Positions 9,855 to 21,779 of a stretch of 64,000 nucleotides of DNA are shown here, one piece after another. The position numbers and the translations under genes are program-made. This DNA is from Cryptomeria japonica (Eukaryota; Streptophyta; Pinopsida; Cupressales; Cupressaceae). The notes under the pieces are model-generated. The model saw only the letters and a list, made by a program, of their open reading frames with translations. It searched no databases and had not been told where the DNA came from. The stretch spans positions 182,664,951 through 182,728,950 of the forward strand of contig NC_081413.1 in NCBI RefSeq assembly GCF_030272615.1. The letters run 5' to 3'. The first letter of the stretch is position 1. Each line of letters starts with the position of its first letter.

Positions 9855-11100
9855 TCAAGTATAAAATTTCTTCAGATGGATGTTGTTGGTTGGTTCATTG
9901 AGCATATCGCCTTCTGAAGTTGTTAGTTGATAGGCACCTGATCCATAGGCTAATATTATGACATAGGGACCCAACCAGTTGGGCTCAAATTTTCCCTTCT
10001 TTTCTTGATCTTGTTGATTTCTAGGATTTTCTTTGAGTACGAGATCCTCGACTTTAAAAATCATAGGGATGACTTTGTGGTTGTAGCTTTTGCACATGCG
10101 CTACTGGTATGCTTTGAGGTGATTATAGGCCTGTTGGCATTTTTCATCCAGAAACTCTAGTTCTTGTAATCTGTTGACTTGATACTCTTCATCTGGAATG
10201 AGGCCTTTCAAAGATACTCTGAGTGATGTAATTTCTACTTCAAGAGGTAAAATTTCTTTTGATCCATACACCAATGAATATGGCGTAGCTCCTGTAGGTG
10301 TCCTGATACTAGTCCTATATGCCCAAAGTGTCTGATTGAGTTGCACATGCCAATCCTTTCTTGCATCACTTACTGTCTTCTTTAGGATTTTTAATATTGT
10401 TTTATTTGATGGCTCTACTTGACCATTCCCCTATGGGTAGTAAGGTGTAGAGAAATGATGCTGGATTTTGAATTGTTCACATAGTTCTCGCACATCCTGG
10501 TTTTTGAAGGGACACCTGTTGTCTGTGATGATAGAACTGGGGATGTTGTATCATCTGCAGATCAAATAATTGAGAATAAAAGAGGCAATTTGTTTTCCAG
10601 TTACTGTGGTAATTAGGACTGCTTCAATCCATTTTGTAAAATACTCTATTGCAGTGATAATGAACTTGTGTCCATTTGAAGATGAAGGATGTATTTTTCC
10701 TACTAAATCAAGTCCCCACTGACAAAAAGGCCAAGATGTTGTAAATGGATAAAATTCTTGTGCTGGTACATGGATAAGATTACCATGGATTTGACATTAA
10801 GACATTTTTTTTCAAAATGATAAGAGTCCTTTCCATTGTCAGCCAGTAATATCCCATTCTCAGAAGTTTTTTAGCAAGAGTAGGACCATTTGAATGTGTG
10901 CCACATATACCTTCATGAATTTTTTGTAAAGTAGAGTCAGATTCATTACGATCAAGGCAATGAAGAAGAGTACCGTCTAGACCTTGACAGTAAAGGGTAT
11001 CAGTAGTTAAGGTATAATGGGCAGCTTGCTAGATGAAGTTGCATTTTTGGTTTTGAGATAGGTCAATGGGTAGGGTATTGGTTTTAAGATACTCATATAT
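9855..11100 (-). pseudogene. G1 integrase
   Basis: Read right to left. The N-terminal zinc-binding region is near 10930-10780 (EGICGTHSNGPTLAKKLL). The catalytic core near 10670-10380 has AIEYFTKWIEA, IITDNRCPF and GNGQVEPSNKT. A well-preserved C-terminal part (10346-9855) includes LWAYRTSIRTPTGATPYSLV and the tail LGPYVIILAYGSGAYQL. The first catalytic residue is Glu in place of Asp, as in G0. At least four stops break the frame, including one just before 10097. The core matches plant Tat integrases; no chromodomain is visible. Confidence 0.85.
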
Positions 11101-11180
11101 TGTTCCGTATAAAGGAGAGTATGAACCGGTTAAGGCATAGATAACATGGGATACAAAATTGTCATAGGCTGGGGAATTTG

Positions 11181-11537
11181 TAGTAGTGAAGCGATAGTAA
11201 CCATTGCATCGGCTTCTCTATTGTCCAACCTTGGTATTTGCTTGAAGGTGATGTGTACAAAATACTGTTTGAAGTCATCCACCATTCTTTTGTATGGAAG
11301 CAACTTGTCATCCTTTGTCTGATATTCATTGTTGATCTAATTTATGACCAGTTGAGAATCTCCATAGACATTTAATTTTGTGATTCTCCATTCTATGACC
11401 ATCACTTCATACTCAATAATGTTATTTGTGTATGGAAACATGAGTCGATATGATCTTGGTATGGTGTGTCCTTCAGGAGTGAGGAACAAGATGCTGACAC
11501 TTGAGCCATGTTGAGTGTAGGAACCATCAAAGTACAT
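11181..11537 (-). pseudogene. G1 archaeal-type RNase H (second RNase H)
   Basis: Begins MYFDGSYTQHGSS at 11537, with the first active-site Asp in FDGS. It continues to YTNNIIEYEVM (second acidic residue) and VYGDSQLVIN (third), then KRMVDDFKQYF and IPRLDNREADAM. This YFDGS / TNN..EYE / GDSQLV set marks the extra RNase H that Tat elements acquired besides the ancestral one. Here it follows RT and the ancestral RNase H, whereas in G4 it precedes RT. A stop falls near 11335. Confidence 0.8.
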
Positions 11538-12153
11538 GGTCCATTGCTTGGTGGTAACAGTCAGGACATCCCTATCTGAAAAATTAGACCTCCATTGGTT
11601 TCTTATCTGGTAGTGGTGCTTCGGCTAATTGATCTGCAATTACTTGTCCCTTGATAGACTGATGCTCTATGTATTGGATATCAAATTCACTGAGAATCAT
11701 AACCCATTTAGCTAGTCTTCCTGTGAGAGATTCTTTGCTAATTAACTACTTGAGAGGATCAAGTTTTTCTACTAGCTTGATTTTTTGAGATAGCATGTAA
11801 TGTCGGAACTTTTGAGAGGTGAATACCATAGCTAAACAAGCCTTCTCAATGAATGTGTAATTCAACTCATATCCATTTAATGTTATGTTGATGTAATAAA
11901 TAACTCATTCCTTGCCTTCTTGATCTTCTTGTGCTAATAGTGCCCCCAATGATATGTCCATTGTTGATATATAGAGAATAAGTGGCTTCCCTTCTATTGG
12001 TGGTACTAGAACTGGTGGGTTCATTAGATATTGCTTGATTTGACAGAATGATTATGCACATTTGGCTTCCCATCTAAATGGTATGTTTTTATGTAGCAAA
12101 TGATTGCATGGTAGACTTTTATCTGCTAATTGGGCTATGAATCGCCTGATAGA
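11538..12153 (-). pseudogene. G1 ancestral RNase H and connection region
   Basis: Fragments on the minus strand include AIAFTSQKFRHYMLSQKI-like sequence (near 11820) and GRLAKWVMILSEFDIQYIEH (near 11720-11670), then VIADQLAEAPLP. This is the standard gypsy RNase H and its C-terminal tether, directly downstream of RT. It is broken by several stops, and the catalytic residues cannot be followed continuously. Confidence 0.7.
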
Positions 12154-13083
12154 CTATAGCCATCCTTGTAGAGATCTGAGTTGGCTAATGTTCTTTAGAG
12201 GTGGCATCTCTATGATGGCATGTACCTTCGCTGGATCTACTTCAATGCTCTTTGCTGACATAATGTAGCCTATTAATTTGCCTGATGTTACCCCAAAGAC
12301 ACACTTCTTAGGGTTGAGCCTGACGTGGAATTTCTCCAATCTTTGAAATATTTTCTCTAATATGCTCAGATGTTCTGCCCGAGTAAGTGACTTAGCCAGT
12401 AAATCATCCACATAGTCCTCCATGAAGGTATGCATCATATCATGAAAGATTGTCGTCATTGCTCTTTGATAAGTTTCCCCAACATTCTTTAAGCCAAAAG
12501 GCATGACATTCCAACAATACATTCCCCAAGGACATGTGAAGGTTGTTTTATCTTGATCTTCTGGAGCTATCTTGATTTGATTATATCTAGAGAAACCATC
12601 CATTAATGATAGCATTGCATGGCCTATTGTGAGGTCTATAATTATGTTGATGCTGGGCAAAGGAAAGTCATCCTTTGGACAAGCTAAATTAACATCCCTA
12701 AAATCTGTGCATATCCTGATGCTTCCATCTAGTTTTGGAACTGGCACAATGTTTGAAATCCATTCAGCATAGTCTATAGGTCAAATAAATCTGATATCTA
12801 ATAGTTTCTTTAGTTCAACTTTGACCATTAGTGCTACATGCAGATTCATCTTTCTTAGTTTTTGCTTGACTGACTTAGCTCTTGGAGCAATATATAAATG
12901 ATGCATGATTAAGTTTGGATCAATCCCGGGCATATCTGCATAGGACCAAGCAAAATTGATTTTCTTTTCTTTGAAGAATCTGATAAACTTTGGTTTTTCT
13001 TCATCTGTTAGTGATTCTGCTGGGTGTATGTTTTTAGCTGCTTCTTCTGTACCAATGTTGATTGTTTGAGTGGGCTCAATCAA
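12154..13083 (-). pseudogene. G1 reverse transcriptase
   Basis: RT would copy element RNA into DNA. The N-terminal part (13083-12781) has FAWSYADMPGIDPNLIMHHL, typical of Tat pol just before the fingers. The core (12747-12154) has KLDGSIRICTDFRDVN, LSLMDGFSRYNQIKI, FTCPWGMYCWNVMPFGLKN and the catalytic MEDYVDDLLAKS, followed by LNPKKCVFGVTSGKLIG. The YVDD box is intact. A stop between 12781 and 12748 splits the two parts. The best preserved domain of G1. Confidence 0.9.
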
Positions 13084-15652
13084 TATGGGTGATCACTCCT
13101 GATAGTGTTCAGGAAGAGTGTCAAGTCTCCCATCATTAAGTGCCTTAAAAAGGTTTTCACCCTCAGATGTGTCCTTTATTTTGACTTTTTAATGATCTAG
13201 TGTTGCCATTGACTAGTTTTTAGTATTAGATCCTTTATTTCTTTCATTTTTTCGACTGAGAGACTTGGCACCCTCCTGATTGTAGAAATCATTATTTTGT
13301 TTGCTGGTAGAGTTTGTTTCCGGATTGACTATACATAGGTAATGGATAATGGATTCATCATCTGGAAATATGGGTAAGTCATGATGCTTAGGTTCATCCC
13401 AGTCTATGACATCAGGAAATACGAGCGGTAAAGAGTCATTGCATGGGTCAAGGTTAGCTGCGATAAGTGTCATGATAGAGGAATCATTAAGGTTGTCTCA
13501 GATATTGGATAAGTTAATGATATTGTTGAGGTCTTCGATGGTATCATCTTCCGGGTAGACTTGATCGTAGTGTCCCTGCTCATTTTCTTTGGCTTTGTAG
13601 ATATGTTGTGGACCAAATTCAAGCAGTCTAGACTTTGTGCCTTGTCCTTCTTGAGAAAGGGGTGTATGTGTAGACACCTAAAAATTTCTCATCGATCATA
13701 TACTAATTATTCCTCTAATTGATTAAATAGTTCTTTAATTATTTAATTAAGTTAATTAATCTTATTCTTCTAATTTCATATTTCCTCATCATCTTACTAA
13801 TTATTCTATTTCCTATTCTATCATTATTTAATCATTTTAATCATTTTCTAAATATTAATTAAATATTTATTATTTAATTAATTATGATTTTAATTCCTCT
13901 AATTAAATTAATCTTTATTATTTAATTAAAATTCAATTTCTAAATAATTAAATAGTTTCTTTAAATTATTTAATTAGTTAAAATGCAAGCACATGCTAAA
14001 TTAATTAATTCAATCAATTAATTAATTAATTCAATTATCTCTCCAATCTCTATTTCCATTTTATAGTTCTCTTTGTCATCTTCTTTATTTCCTCCAATCA
14101 TTCTTTTTCTTCTTTCAGTTACCTTTTTCTCAATCAGTTGACTCCTTTAATATATTCAATCTATTCTGTTTCACCTTCAAGTTAGCAGTCTAACTATCAA
14201 TCAACATGTAAGCTCACCTGAGTTCCACCTCCTGATAATTATGTTCCACCTTTCAATCAATCTTTTCCAAAGATCTATAAATTGAGCATTCAATCTCCAT
14301 TTTCACTCTTCAATCCTCACAAGTCCTCTACATCACAAACTTTGAATCTTTGTGTCAATTGCAGGTTGCCAGTGCAATATTTGAGAGTCATCATACCATA
14401 GAGAGAAGAAGGACAATGGAAGCCACGATGCATAATAGGGAGTTTCATATTGCTTAGTTTAATTCCATTTTGCATTTATTCCATTGGTTTTATGTTTGAA
14501 TTGCTTAGATAGTTAAGGATTCGTGATCATCCTTATTTCCTATTTAGCAATGGTGAATTTGAGCATGCTATAGTATGAATAGTAATCTCAAGAATATCTT
14601 TAGTAACATTTGAACAACTTCCCCATTCATAGTCATTAGAACTTGTTTCGGAAGTATTATCCTAGAGTCTTTCAGTGCTGCTGATAAGTATGTTGTAAGG
14701 TGAAAAGAGATCCTTGATAATTGATACCAGTCTGATAGTTTTCTTTGATTTCGTATCAGAACCAGCTTGTACTCTTTGCATCTGTTCATATATTGTCTCT
14801 CCTTGGGGAGTAGTGATTTCTTTAGGGGGTGATTATTTGGAACAAGCTCTTGAACGTGGTGTACTTCCGCATAAGATGCTTCTTCTCTTGGAATGGACAA
14901 CTCCTCTTGTTGTTTCTCTTTTTCTTGGTGTTCTCGCTCTTTCTTTATTGTTTTTGTTGCTTGGTGTAGTGCCTCTTTCCATGAGTCCTCATTATATTTC
15001 TTCTTTTCTTTCCACTAAGGTTTTTGATATTTAGTCTTCTTTTGCCTTGGAGGTAGGTTGTGTCCATATCCCAATCCTATTTTGTCTCTAGAAAACTGTG
15101 AAGGAGGGTCCAATGGCTCTATAATGCCTTCTTGATGCTTGTCTATAGGTCCTTTGCCATTGTATCCCATCCGTTGCATGATTAGGAATCCTTTTCCATA
15201 CTATTGTGATGGTATAGCTACCTCCATAGTAGCAACTCTGACTTCTTCCTCATCCTTGTATAGCCAACTAAGGATGTCTTTCTCTTCTGATTCATGTGAT
15301 AGTGTGCCTAATTGGATAAATTTCCCATCAAACTTGGTGATGGGCTGTGTTTCTTGATGTGTTGATGCAGAAGGCTGCCCATGAGTTTTTGGCGATGCTG
15401 GTAATTTGGTTAGACACATGGGTTCGAAAGAGTATTCTCCCATGCCTCGCTCTTTATTTTCATTTTTTGTTTGAAATCCATGTATAGAGATTTGAGCTTT
15501 TCTTGATGATGATCTAATGCTAAGGAAGTTTGAGCTTCCCTGTTATGTGGAACCAAGCTATCTTGGGCTGCCCCCATGGCATTGCAATGTTGAAAGGGGT
15601 TATTATCTGCTGATATAGAAATCTCCTACCCAGTATATGGGAATTTGACACA
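13084..15652 (-). pseudogene. G1 protease-RT linker region, interrupted by a solo LTR
   Basis: Roughly 1.65 kb of element sequence after removing the solo LTR. Open pieces at 13473-13213 (FPDVIDWDEPKHHDLPIFPD), 14900-14568 and 15443-15201 (MGEYSFEPMCLTKLPASPK). The same pieces occur in G3 at 29411-28719 and 30607-30317, so the linker is a conserved part of this family's polyprotein. No known domain recognised. It is acidic and Ser/Gln-rich, which fits a spacer or disordered segment. Confidence 0.65.
13669..14572 (+). mobile_element. Solo LTR inserted in the G1 linker
   Basis: 904 bp, starting TGTAGACACC and ending GCTATA (the final CA appears mutated to TA). GTATG flanks it at 13664-13668 and 14573-14577. 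G3 shows the uninterrupted version of this locus (around 29595). A TATA-like CTATAAATTGAGC near 14275 suggests plus orientation. Its first 350 bp align with the reverse complement of 36700-37018, a second solo LTR of the same family. Confidence 0.85.
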
Positions 15653-16282
15653 CTAATGGTAGGTTGACGGTACTGCTTGCATTTCATGTATCCAAGGATG
15701 ACCCAATAAAATATTGTATGTCAAGTCTATGTCTAAGACTTGGCACATAGTGTCCCTTTGTATCAGTCCTACCTGAATAGGTAATATTACTATTCCTTTG
15801 GATGATCTTTCTTCATCATCATATGCCTTGATGGTGATCTTTTTGTGTGGATCAATAGACTGTTCAGAGAAGCCTAATGCACAAATAAGTTTTAAGGTAC
15901 GGATATTGAGACCAACTCCTCCATCTATTAATATTCTTTTAACTTGATGCTTGTAGACTAAGACTTCAATATGAAGGGGAGTATTATGTGGATGACTTAA
16001 AGAAATATTATCATGTTCAGAAAAGGTGAGATTTTGAGGCCCTGTCATGTGAGCCACCATGGCTTGAAATTTGTCAATATCCAAATCTTGAGGTACATTT
16101 TTTTCAACTAGTGCTTGTTCCAAGATGTCCTTATGTTTTGGCGAAAGTTTAAGTAACTTGATTATGGATATCTGAGAAGGAGTTTTCCGTAGCTGACTTA
16201 CCAAATCATATTGATTCTTGGGAATAGTAGTTGATGCTGATGTATGCCCTTTCAAAACATATTTTTGAGCTCGAGTTCTCAC
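15653..16282 (-). pseudogene. G1 aspartic protease
   Basis: The protease would cut the Gag-Pol polyprotein. The active-site motif reads RILIDGGVGLN; DGG replaces the usual D-S/T-G, as is common in Tat elements (DGGAGLN type). The flap and C-terminal region include ITIKAYDDEERSSKG and [20 protein letters not shown], the last being the conserved hydrophobic-LLG motif. 209 codons are open from 16282 to 15653, ending at a stop after VPSTYH. The equivalent in G3 lies near 31090-30690. Confidence 0.85.
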
Positions 16283-16379
16283 ATTGATTGATGTATGGTC
16301 TTGTTTGTCTTTGATTTTTATGACGTTTATCTGATTATCCTCTATTGATATATGATTGATAGTGGTGTTGTATACATGA

Positions 16380-18514
16380 TTGATGCGAGCTCCTCATGTA
16401 TCCTTTGATGATGAAGCTCCTTCTTTTTTGTAATTTGGAAGAGGATTTTTAAAAGCGCCATGATCACCATTCGTTTTGAGACCATCAACTGTTAAATCAC
16501 CTTGATCGATAATGTCTTGAAAAATGATTTTAAGCCTCATGCAGTCATTTGTGTGATGTCCTTTGTTTCGATGAAAATCATAGAAATGCGAGTCATTCAA
16601 CCAAGGTGGTTTAATTTGAGGTTCGAAGTTGTTTATGGTTGGTAATGTGATGATCTTGTTTGCCAAGAGTTCTTGAAATGCTGATTCTAAGGATTGCCCC
16701 AATGGTGTGTAAATGCATTTATTTGGAAAATTGTTGGTGTTACCCCTTGAATTTGGATTAGGTCCTCAATTTGTGTTGTTTCCTTGGGTATTGTTGGTGT
16801 TGTTTGTATTCGAAGGTCCTGGATTGGTATTTTTTGCATAAGTGTTAGTGCTTTGGTTAACACCCTTTTGATTCTTCATAGCCTAAGGATTACCTGATAA
16901 AGACAATACTGGTTGTTTAGATTTTATATCATTAGCATAAGTGCATCCCTCATTACCAACATTTTTATTTCTGGTCTAGAATCTGGATTTGTCTAAGTTG
17001 TTGTTGTTGTTCTAGTTTTTAAAATGAGAATTGGATGAATTAGCTCCTTCTTTGAAGAACTTAAATGTTCCCTTTTTGACACATGCTTCCTCTACTTGGA
17101 TTCCATTTTTGATTAACTTGGCAAAAGATGGTATGCATTGGATCTTGAGTATGTAACTCATCTCACTATTCAGATTGTCGATGAAAATTTTCATCTTTTC
17201 CTTTTCAGGCACATCTTGAGGATATCTCAAAACCATCCATCTCCAACATTGAAGAAACACCATGAATGTTTCATTTTTTTTCTGTTTGGTATTACATACA
17301 TCCAACATGGTGATTGCGTGTTGAATATTGTAGGAGTATTGTGTGATAAATTTATTGACCAACTCATAAAAGGATCTAATAGAAAGTGTAAATTTAGACA
17401 ACCACTCCATTGTTTGCCCTCCCAAACTTCTTGGGAACAGCCTCATCAAATAAGTGTCATTGTGGGAAAATTCAAGGCTCATGGTGCAAAACTCCTGAAC
17501 ATGATCACAAGGATCACTCTTACCATCATATTTGTCATATTTGGGTATGTCTGAATTCAGGGGAAAAGGTGTAATGTTTAATCTCCTATCAAAAGGGTAA
17601 GGACAAATTTTGTTTAAGGAATACTGTATTGTGGTCCCCTGTTGCATGTCTTGCATTTGTCTTTGCAACATTTGCATTTGTTGTGTAAGGGCAACCAAGG
17701 GCGCATTTGTTTTCCAAAGGACAAGTTCTTCCCTTTTGTTATCCCTAGTTTGGGTATGTGTGTGTTCTGGTATGTTATTTTGTTCAGGTATGTTTTGCTA
17801 AGGGTCACATGTTTCCTCTTCTATCTGTTGTTCTTGATAAGTATAATTTTGAGACCTTGTCCTAAAGAATTCGGTATCGAAGTCTTCGAGAAGTCTAACT
17901 CCTTTGCTCGTTAGCATGAGCATATATTTTTCTTTGTCAGCTTCTATGATTCTTTCCATGAGTTTTTCGAATGAGGGGTTTTCTTGACATTCTTGAATAA
18001 GCTCCTTAGTGATCTCCGTTTCCTCTAGATTTGGATACTTGAAAGGATTTGATAATCTTCGACCCATATTGGATTCTGGTTGTGGTTTGCTTTGCTTGTT
18101 TCATTGAGAGCGAGTGATGACAGGCATCTAGTAGAAACTTTTTGTGAAAAAGGGGACAAACTCCTCTTCTTCTTATTGTTCGGGGGTTGGTGGTTCAAAT
18201 CGAGCTATGTTATAAGTGATGCAAACTTCTGGGAAGAAAGCTGGATTGATCTTTCCTCCATGATTTAAGCATTGACTGAATGCTGATTTTTGGCAAAAGG
18301 CTCTACTTCTCAATGGTTCTTCGTCAAATTTGTTTGACTTGTCTTGAAGATATAAGCGCATATGACGGAGAAATGTGTGATGTGATTTGAAGATTTGGCG
18401 ATTAATGTAGAGAAATCTATTCCATATGGCAATTTTTTGGGAACTAGGTTGTCGTTTCTTTAACTTAGTGTTCTGATGAAGACTTTTTATTCTCAAAATA
18501 TGAGGAGTGGTCAT
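16380..18514 (-). pseudogene. G1 gag
   Basis: Gag forms the virus-like particle. Pieces in order: 18514-18173 (MTTPHILRIKSLHQN), 18067-17798 (IIEADKEKYMLML), 17698-17012 with the retrotransposon gag domain (FPRSLGGQTMEWLSKF, ITMLDVCNTKQKKNETFMVF), and 16702-16394 with a zinc-knuckle-like FYDFHRNKGHHTNDC. In that knuckle a Tyr stands where the first Cys is usual (G3 keeps YCDY). The pieces are separated by stops and frame changes. The ATG at 18514 has an equivalent in G3 (MTTPHILRRRSLHQK), supporting it as a real N-terminal segment. Confidence 0.85.
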
Positions 18515-19484
18515 ACACGAGTGATCAATGGTTTCCTTTGATTTGTTTGGATTACGATACTTTGTTTGAAAACTTAAGAGTACTTTATCAAATGAAGGTC
18601 TAGATGCCCCCTCACGACAAAGTGTTTCAAATGATATGGAATAAGAGCTTCCCGATATGGAGACTCAATTTGACAACTTAGGTTTAAATTAGGTATGTTT
18701 TGTTGATGGAATCCATTTAATTGGCAGACCTTTTGATCAATGTGATGATATTACCTGATTTTGATAGGAGAAAGTGTTATCCTTAGCTAGTTTTGGATTT
18801 TGACAACGATTGTTCTAAGAATGACTTGTTTGATTGTTTGGAATACTTTATGATGTTTTGATTCAAGTTTGCCTGATGATGTCGATTGAAAATCCAAAAG
18901 GGTATTTGAAACTGATAATAAAAGTTTTAAAGAATGCTCAATTTTTCTCTTTGTTTTTCTCAGTTTTACCCATGCGCTAAGATAGAGACTGGATGTGCTA
19001 AAGTTTGCCTCAGATGTGCTATTTAAAGCCACCAATGCGCTAAGCTGCTCGTGCTACGTGCTAAACCAGAGTTTGGAATTTTGACCAATTTGGATGGGTT
19101 ATGCACTTATTTGTCTTTAATACGCACTAATGTTTAGATCCAAAGTGCTATAGTTTGCCCCCAATGTGCTAATATGGTGCCTAAGAGCGCTAGTGGAAAG
19201 TTGCCAAATGTTCAGACTATTATGTGCTAGTTTTGAGAATTAATGCGCTAAGTTTCAACTTTGATGCGCTAAAGTTTTCTTCAGATGTGCTAGGATATTG
19301 CTCCGACATGCTAAACTAATCTTTTTGTCTTGTTTTTGGTTTTTCTAGAAATTTTCAATACTATTTAAACTTTGATGGATGATTTTCTGAGGTATAAAAT
19401 GCAAACACAACATGAAAAAGACAACCATTTTGCCTATTCTAAACAAAGAGTGTATGTTCTGTGAGGATGTGTTCAAATCCTCAA
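18515..19484 (-). other. G1 untranslated leader
   Basis: No coding region seen. Contains the TAGCGCA array (18965-19315) and then sequence shared with the G3 leader up to about 19530. In sense direction the array lies upstream of gag, comparable to its intronic place in the PMD gene. Confidence 0.6.
18965..19315 (-). repeat. TAGCGCA motif array in the G1 leader
   Basis: On the plus strand it reads as about 15 copies of TGCGCTA and decayed forms (ATGCGCTAAG, ATGTGCTAAA, ATGCACTTA, AGCGCTAGT, ATGTGCTAGT). Spacing is irregular, 15-35 bases. Most differences are CG to TG or CA. The G3 leader (34040-34400) has the same array. Confidence 0.75.
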
Positions 19485-20136
19485 TGTTTTCACAGGTTTG
19501 GATACAAAAAATACAATTCAAATAGACTCTTTATCCAGAGGTCATCAACAATACCTTAGCCCACTAGTCTTGATACTCCGTTAGCTCAAACAACCGTGTC
19601 ACCCCCTAGGGGCACCCGTTTTTTTGCCTTTTGCTAGAAATTAACCCAAAGTGAATTGCTTCACAATAGAGTACCTATCTTGGGAGATATATGGTGAGTA
19701 ATCTTGGGGGTAGATTCTTCCCCACCCTTGCACTATGATATTGAGGATGTTTAGATACTGACTCGACTCAAGGTTTCTATTTCTAAAGTTCGTAATCAAG
19801 CTTCCTATTCGGTATTCAGTGATAAACTCCCTCAGGAGGCTTCCCAACCTTTAGAAATTTTTTTTTTATGTATCGTAAAGATATTGGGAGAAGGCTAATC
19901 ACTGAGCAAAACCATTGAAGGGACTTTCATCACCCTCCACTTTTGATTATAGTGGGTTGGAACACTTGGCGATAAAGTCGTTTCCCAATTAGGTCATTCC
20001 CCTCTCACCGACCATTTAAATGGTGCTCTAAGAGCAACTCGGGAGGGCAGGCCTGCTAAAGGTTGTAAATTATTGAAATATCGAAAGCGTAAGAGTGGTT
20101 TTTCTTTTTGGTCACCCAGTTAAGGGGAAAGCATAT
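19485..20136. other. Unassigned; possible remnant of the G1 5' LTR
   Basis: No gene seen. It starts TGTTTTCACAGGTTTGG at the place where an LTR end would be expected after the leader, and G3 has the same sequence at 34574. Only weak similarity to 3082-3700 can be seen by eye, so an LTR identity is not established. Cut at 20137 by G2. Confidence 0.35.
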
Positions 20137-21759
20137 TGATGGGGTTTACCTAGCCTACTCAACACTTCCTTAGTTGATGTTTCTCAATTCCACCAACTTA
20201 CCAAACCTAGTTGCTTCTAGGCCTCCAAGTCCCTCTCACTCTCTTCTAGGGCTTGGTTCTTGTCCCTGCTAGGGTGTTTTGGTTAGGAACCCTATCAATT
20301 TCACTGTGCTTCTCAAGTGCTTAATTTTAGCCACTTAGCCTCAACTTGTCATATTGACCCCCAATTAACATGAGATGTTGCAGAGGTGTGTTAGGGTTTT
20401 TTAACATGTTTTTGATGCATATGGAGTCCTTTGGTAGTTTGCAATCTTAAGATTTCCTACCGGTTTCACAATCTTGCTCGAAAAAGGGCTACAAGGAATT
20501 AGGCCTAATTAGGCCTCCTAGACCGGTTTTTTAGGGCTTGGAGGAAAACGGCTCAAAGAACCCCCAAACAAGTTTTTATTTCCTTCAATGATATACCCAT
20601 GCCCAATAGATTTTTGTGGTTTTAGGCTCTGGTATGACCGTACAAGGTATGAACCCTAAAATTGAGGGTTTGTAGGGTTTTCAAGGGCTTACATCGACAG
20701 TGAGTAGGCAATTTGGGGTTTTGCTATGACATAGACTCTTCAAGGATCCTCCTTGTTCATACAAGTCTTTCCCAACCCCATGAACTCCTCCAAATTCAGA
20801 AATGGTGCTTTTTCTTTCACCTCTGCATTATTCAACACTTCTTCACCTCTTCTCCTCTAACCGAGTTGCTTCTGGACTCCCCTAGGAAGAGGTGTCAGTC
20901 ATGATCAAACACTTGTCCAACACTTGAACCTGCATATTTACACTATATAGAAGGTTTCCAACCATACCCCAACTAGCTGTTGGCAACACGTGTGGGATTC
21001 ATGGGGCAACCATATTTATAAAGAAAAGACTATTTACAAGCCAAAACTGGCTATTTGTGAATCAAATCACTTCAACAGTAGTAAAAAATAATTACAATGC
21101 TTGAAAATAAAAAGAATAATCTAAAACACACTATTGAATCTCAATCCATCATTGGATTCATGGATTCAATCCATTAAGCTTTCACAAGAATGCAAAATTG
21201 ACAAAAACAATGTAAAAGTACAATCCAAAATCTTGTGTTTTTATTATTGCTTTCAAAATTAAAGTACACCGACCTTGAAAAATGTGTAGGAGGGGGTTTA
21301 TATAGTTTTTCCATGTGTGGAATCCTTCCATGGCATTGAGAAATCCCTAAATCCACCGCTAACCAATTTCAAGACAAAAGTTGTCATGACAATTTTCAAA
21401 ATTTATCATGACAACTTTTGCAACTTTGTGTTTTTTTACACTTTTGATCTCTCCAACCTAAGAGACCTATACCCAGTCATCACATATGACATCTTAAACA
21501 TGTCCAAGGCTTACTTAACCCCCTCTAAGGATTTTGTCAACTTTTGACACTTTTGACCAACAAAAAGGTCAAAACTACTCAAAACACACTATCTACACAA
21601 AAATGCAAACCTAGATAAAATGAACTCCACCTAGACCTACCTTGCCAAAATACTCACTCTTGGACCCTCCTAGAGTCCTTATTCACCACTTACTTGGCTA
21701 AGGTCACTACAAGCCAAAATTTGCAAAAACAAGGAAAATATGACCTAGGTGCTCCTGCA
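20137..21759 (-). repeat. G2 3' LTR
   Basis: 1,623 bp, sense start TGCAGGAGC at 21759 and end CCCCATCA at 20137. Aligns end to end with 26452-28072, with frequent differences (roughly one per ten to fifteen bases in the first 150 bp compared by eye), so the insertion is old. Confidence 0.9.
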
Positions 21760-21771
21760 CCATTCTCCCTA
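21760..21771 (-). promoter_or_regulatory. G2 polypurine tract
   Basis: Minus strand TTAGGGAGAATGG ends directly at the LTR start TGCAGG. Short and interrupted by a T, but correctly placed. Confidence 0.55.
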
Positions 21772-21779
21772 ACAAAAAG

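Larger units (their letters stand above)
3082..20136 (-). mobile_element. G1: Tat-type Ty3/gypsy element with an antisense PMD gene
   Basis: Order in element sense (right to left): leader with a TAGCGCA array, gag, protease, long linker, RT, RNase H, archaeal-type RNase H, integrase, an opposite-strand PMD gene, polypurine tract, 3' LTR. The second archaeal-type RNase H and the extra antisense gene before the 3' LTR are known marks of the Tat lineage. The 5' end is cut by G2 at 20137. All coding regions carry stops or frameshifts. A 904-bp solo LTR lies in the protease-RT linker. Confidence 0.8.

Noticed and set aside
17138-17554. 138-codon plus-strand open frame
   Set aside because: Shadow of the G1 gag on the other strand.
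19465-19485. tRNA-like GTTCAAATCC
   Set aside because: Only a T-arm-like 10-mer; no acceptor, D or anticodon arms nearby, so no tRNA gene.
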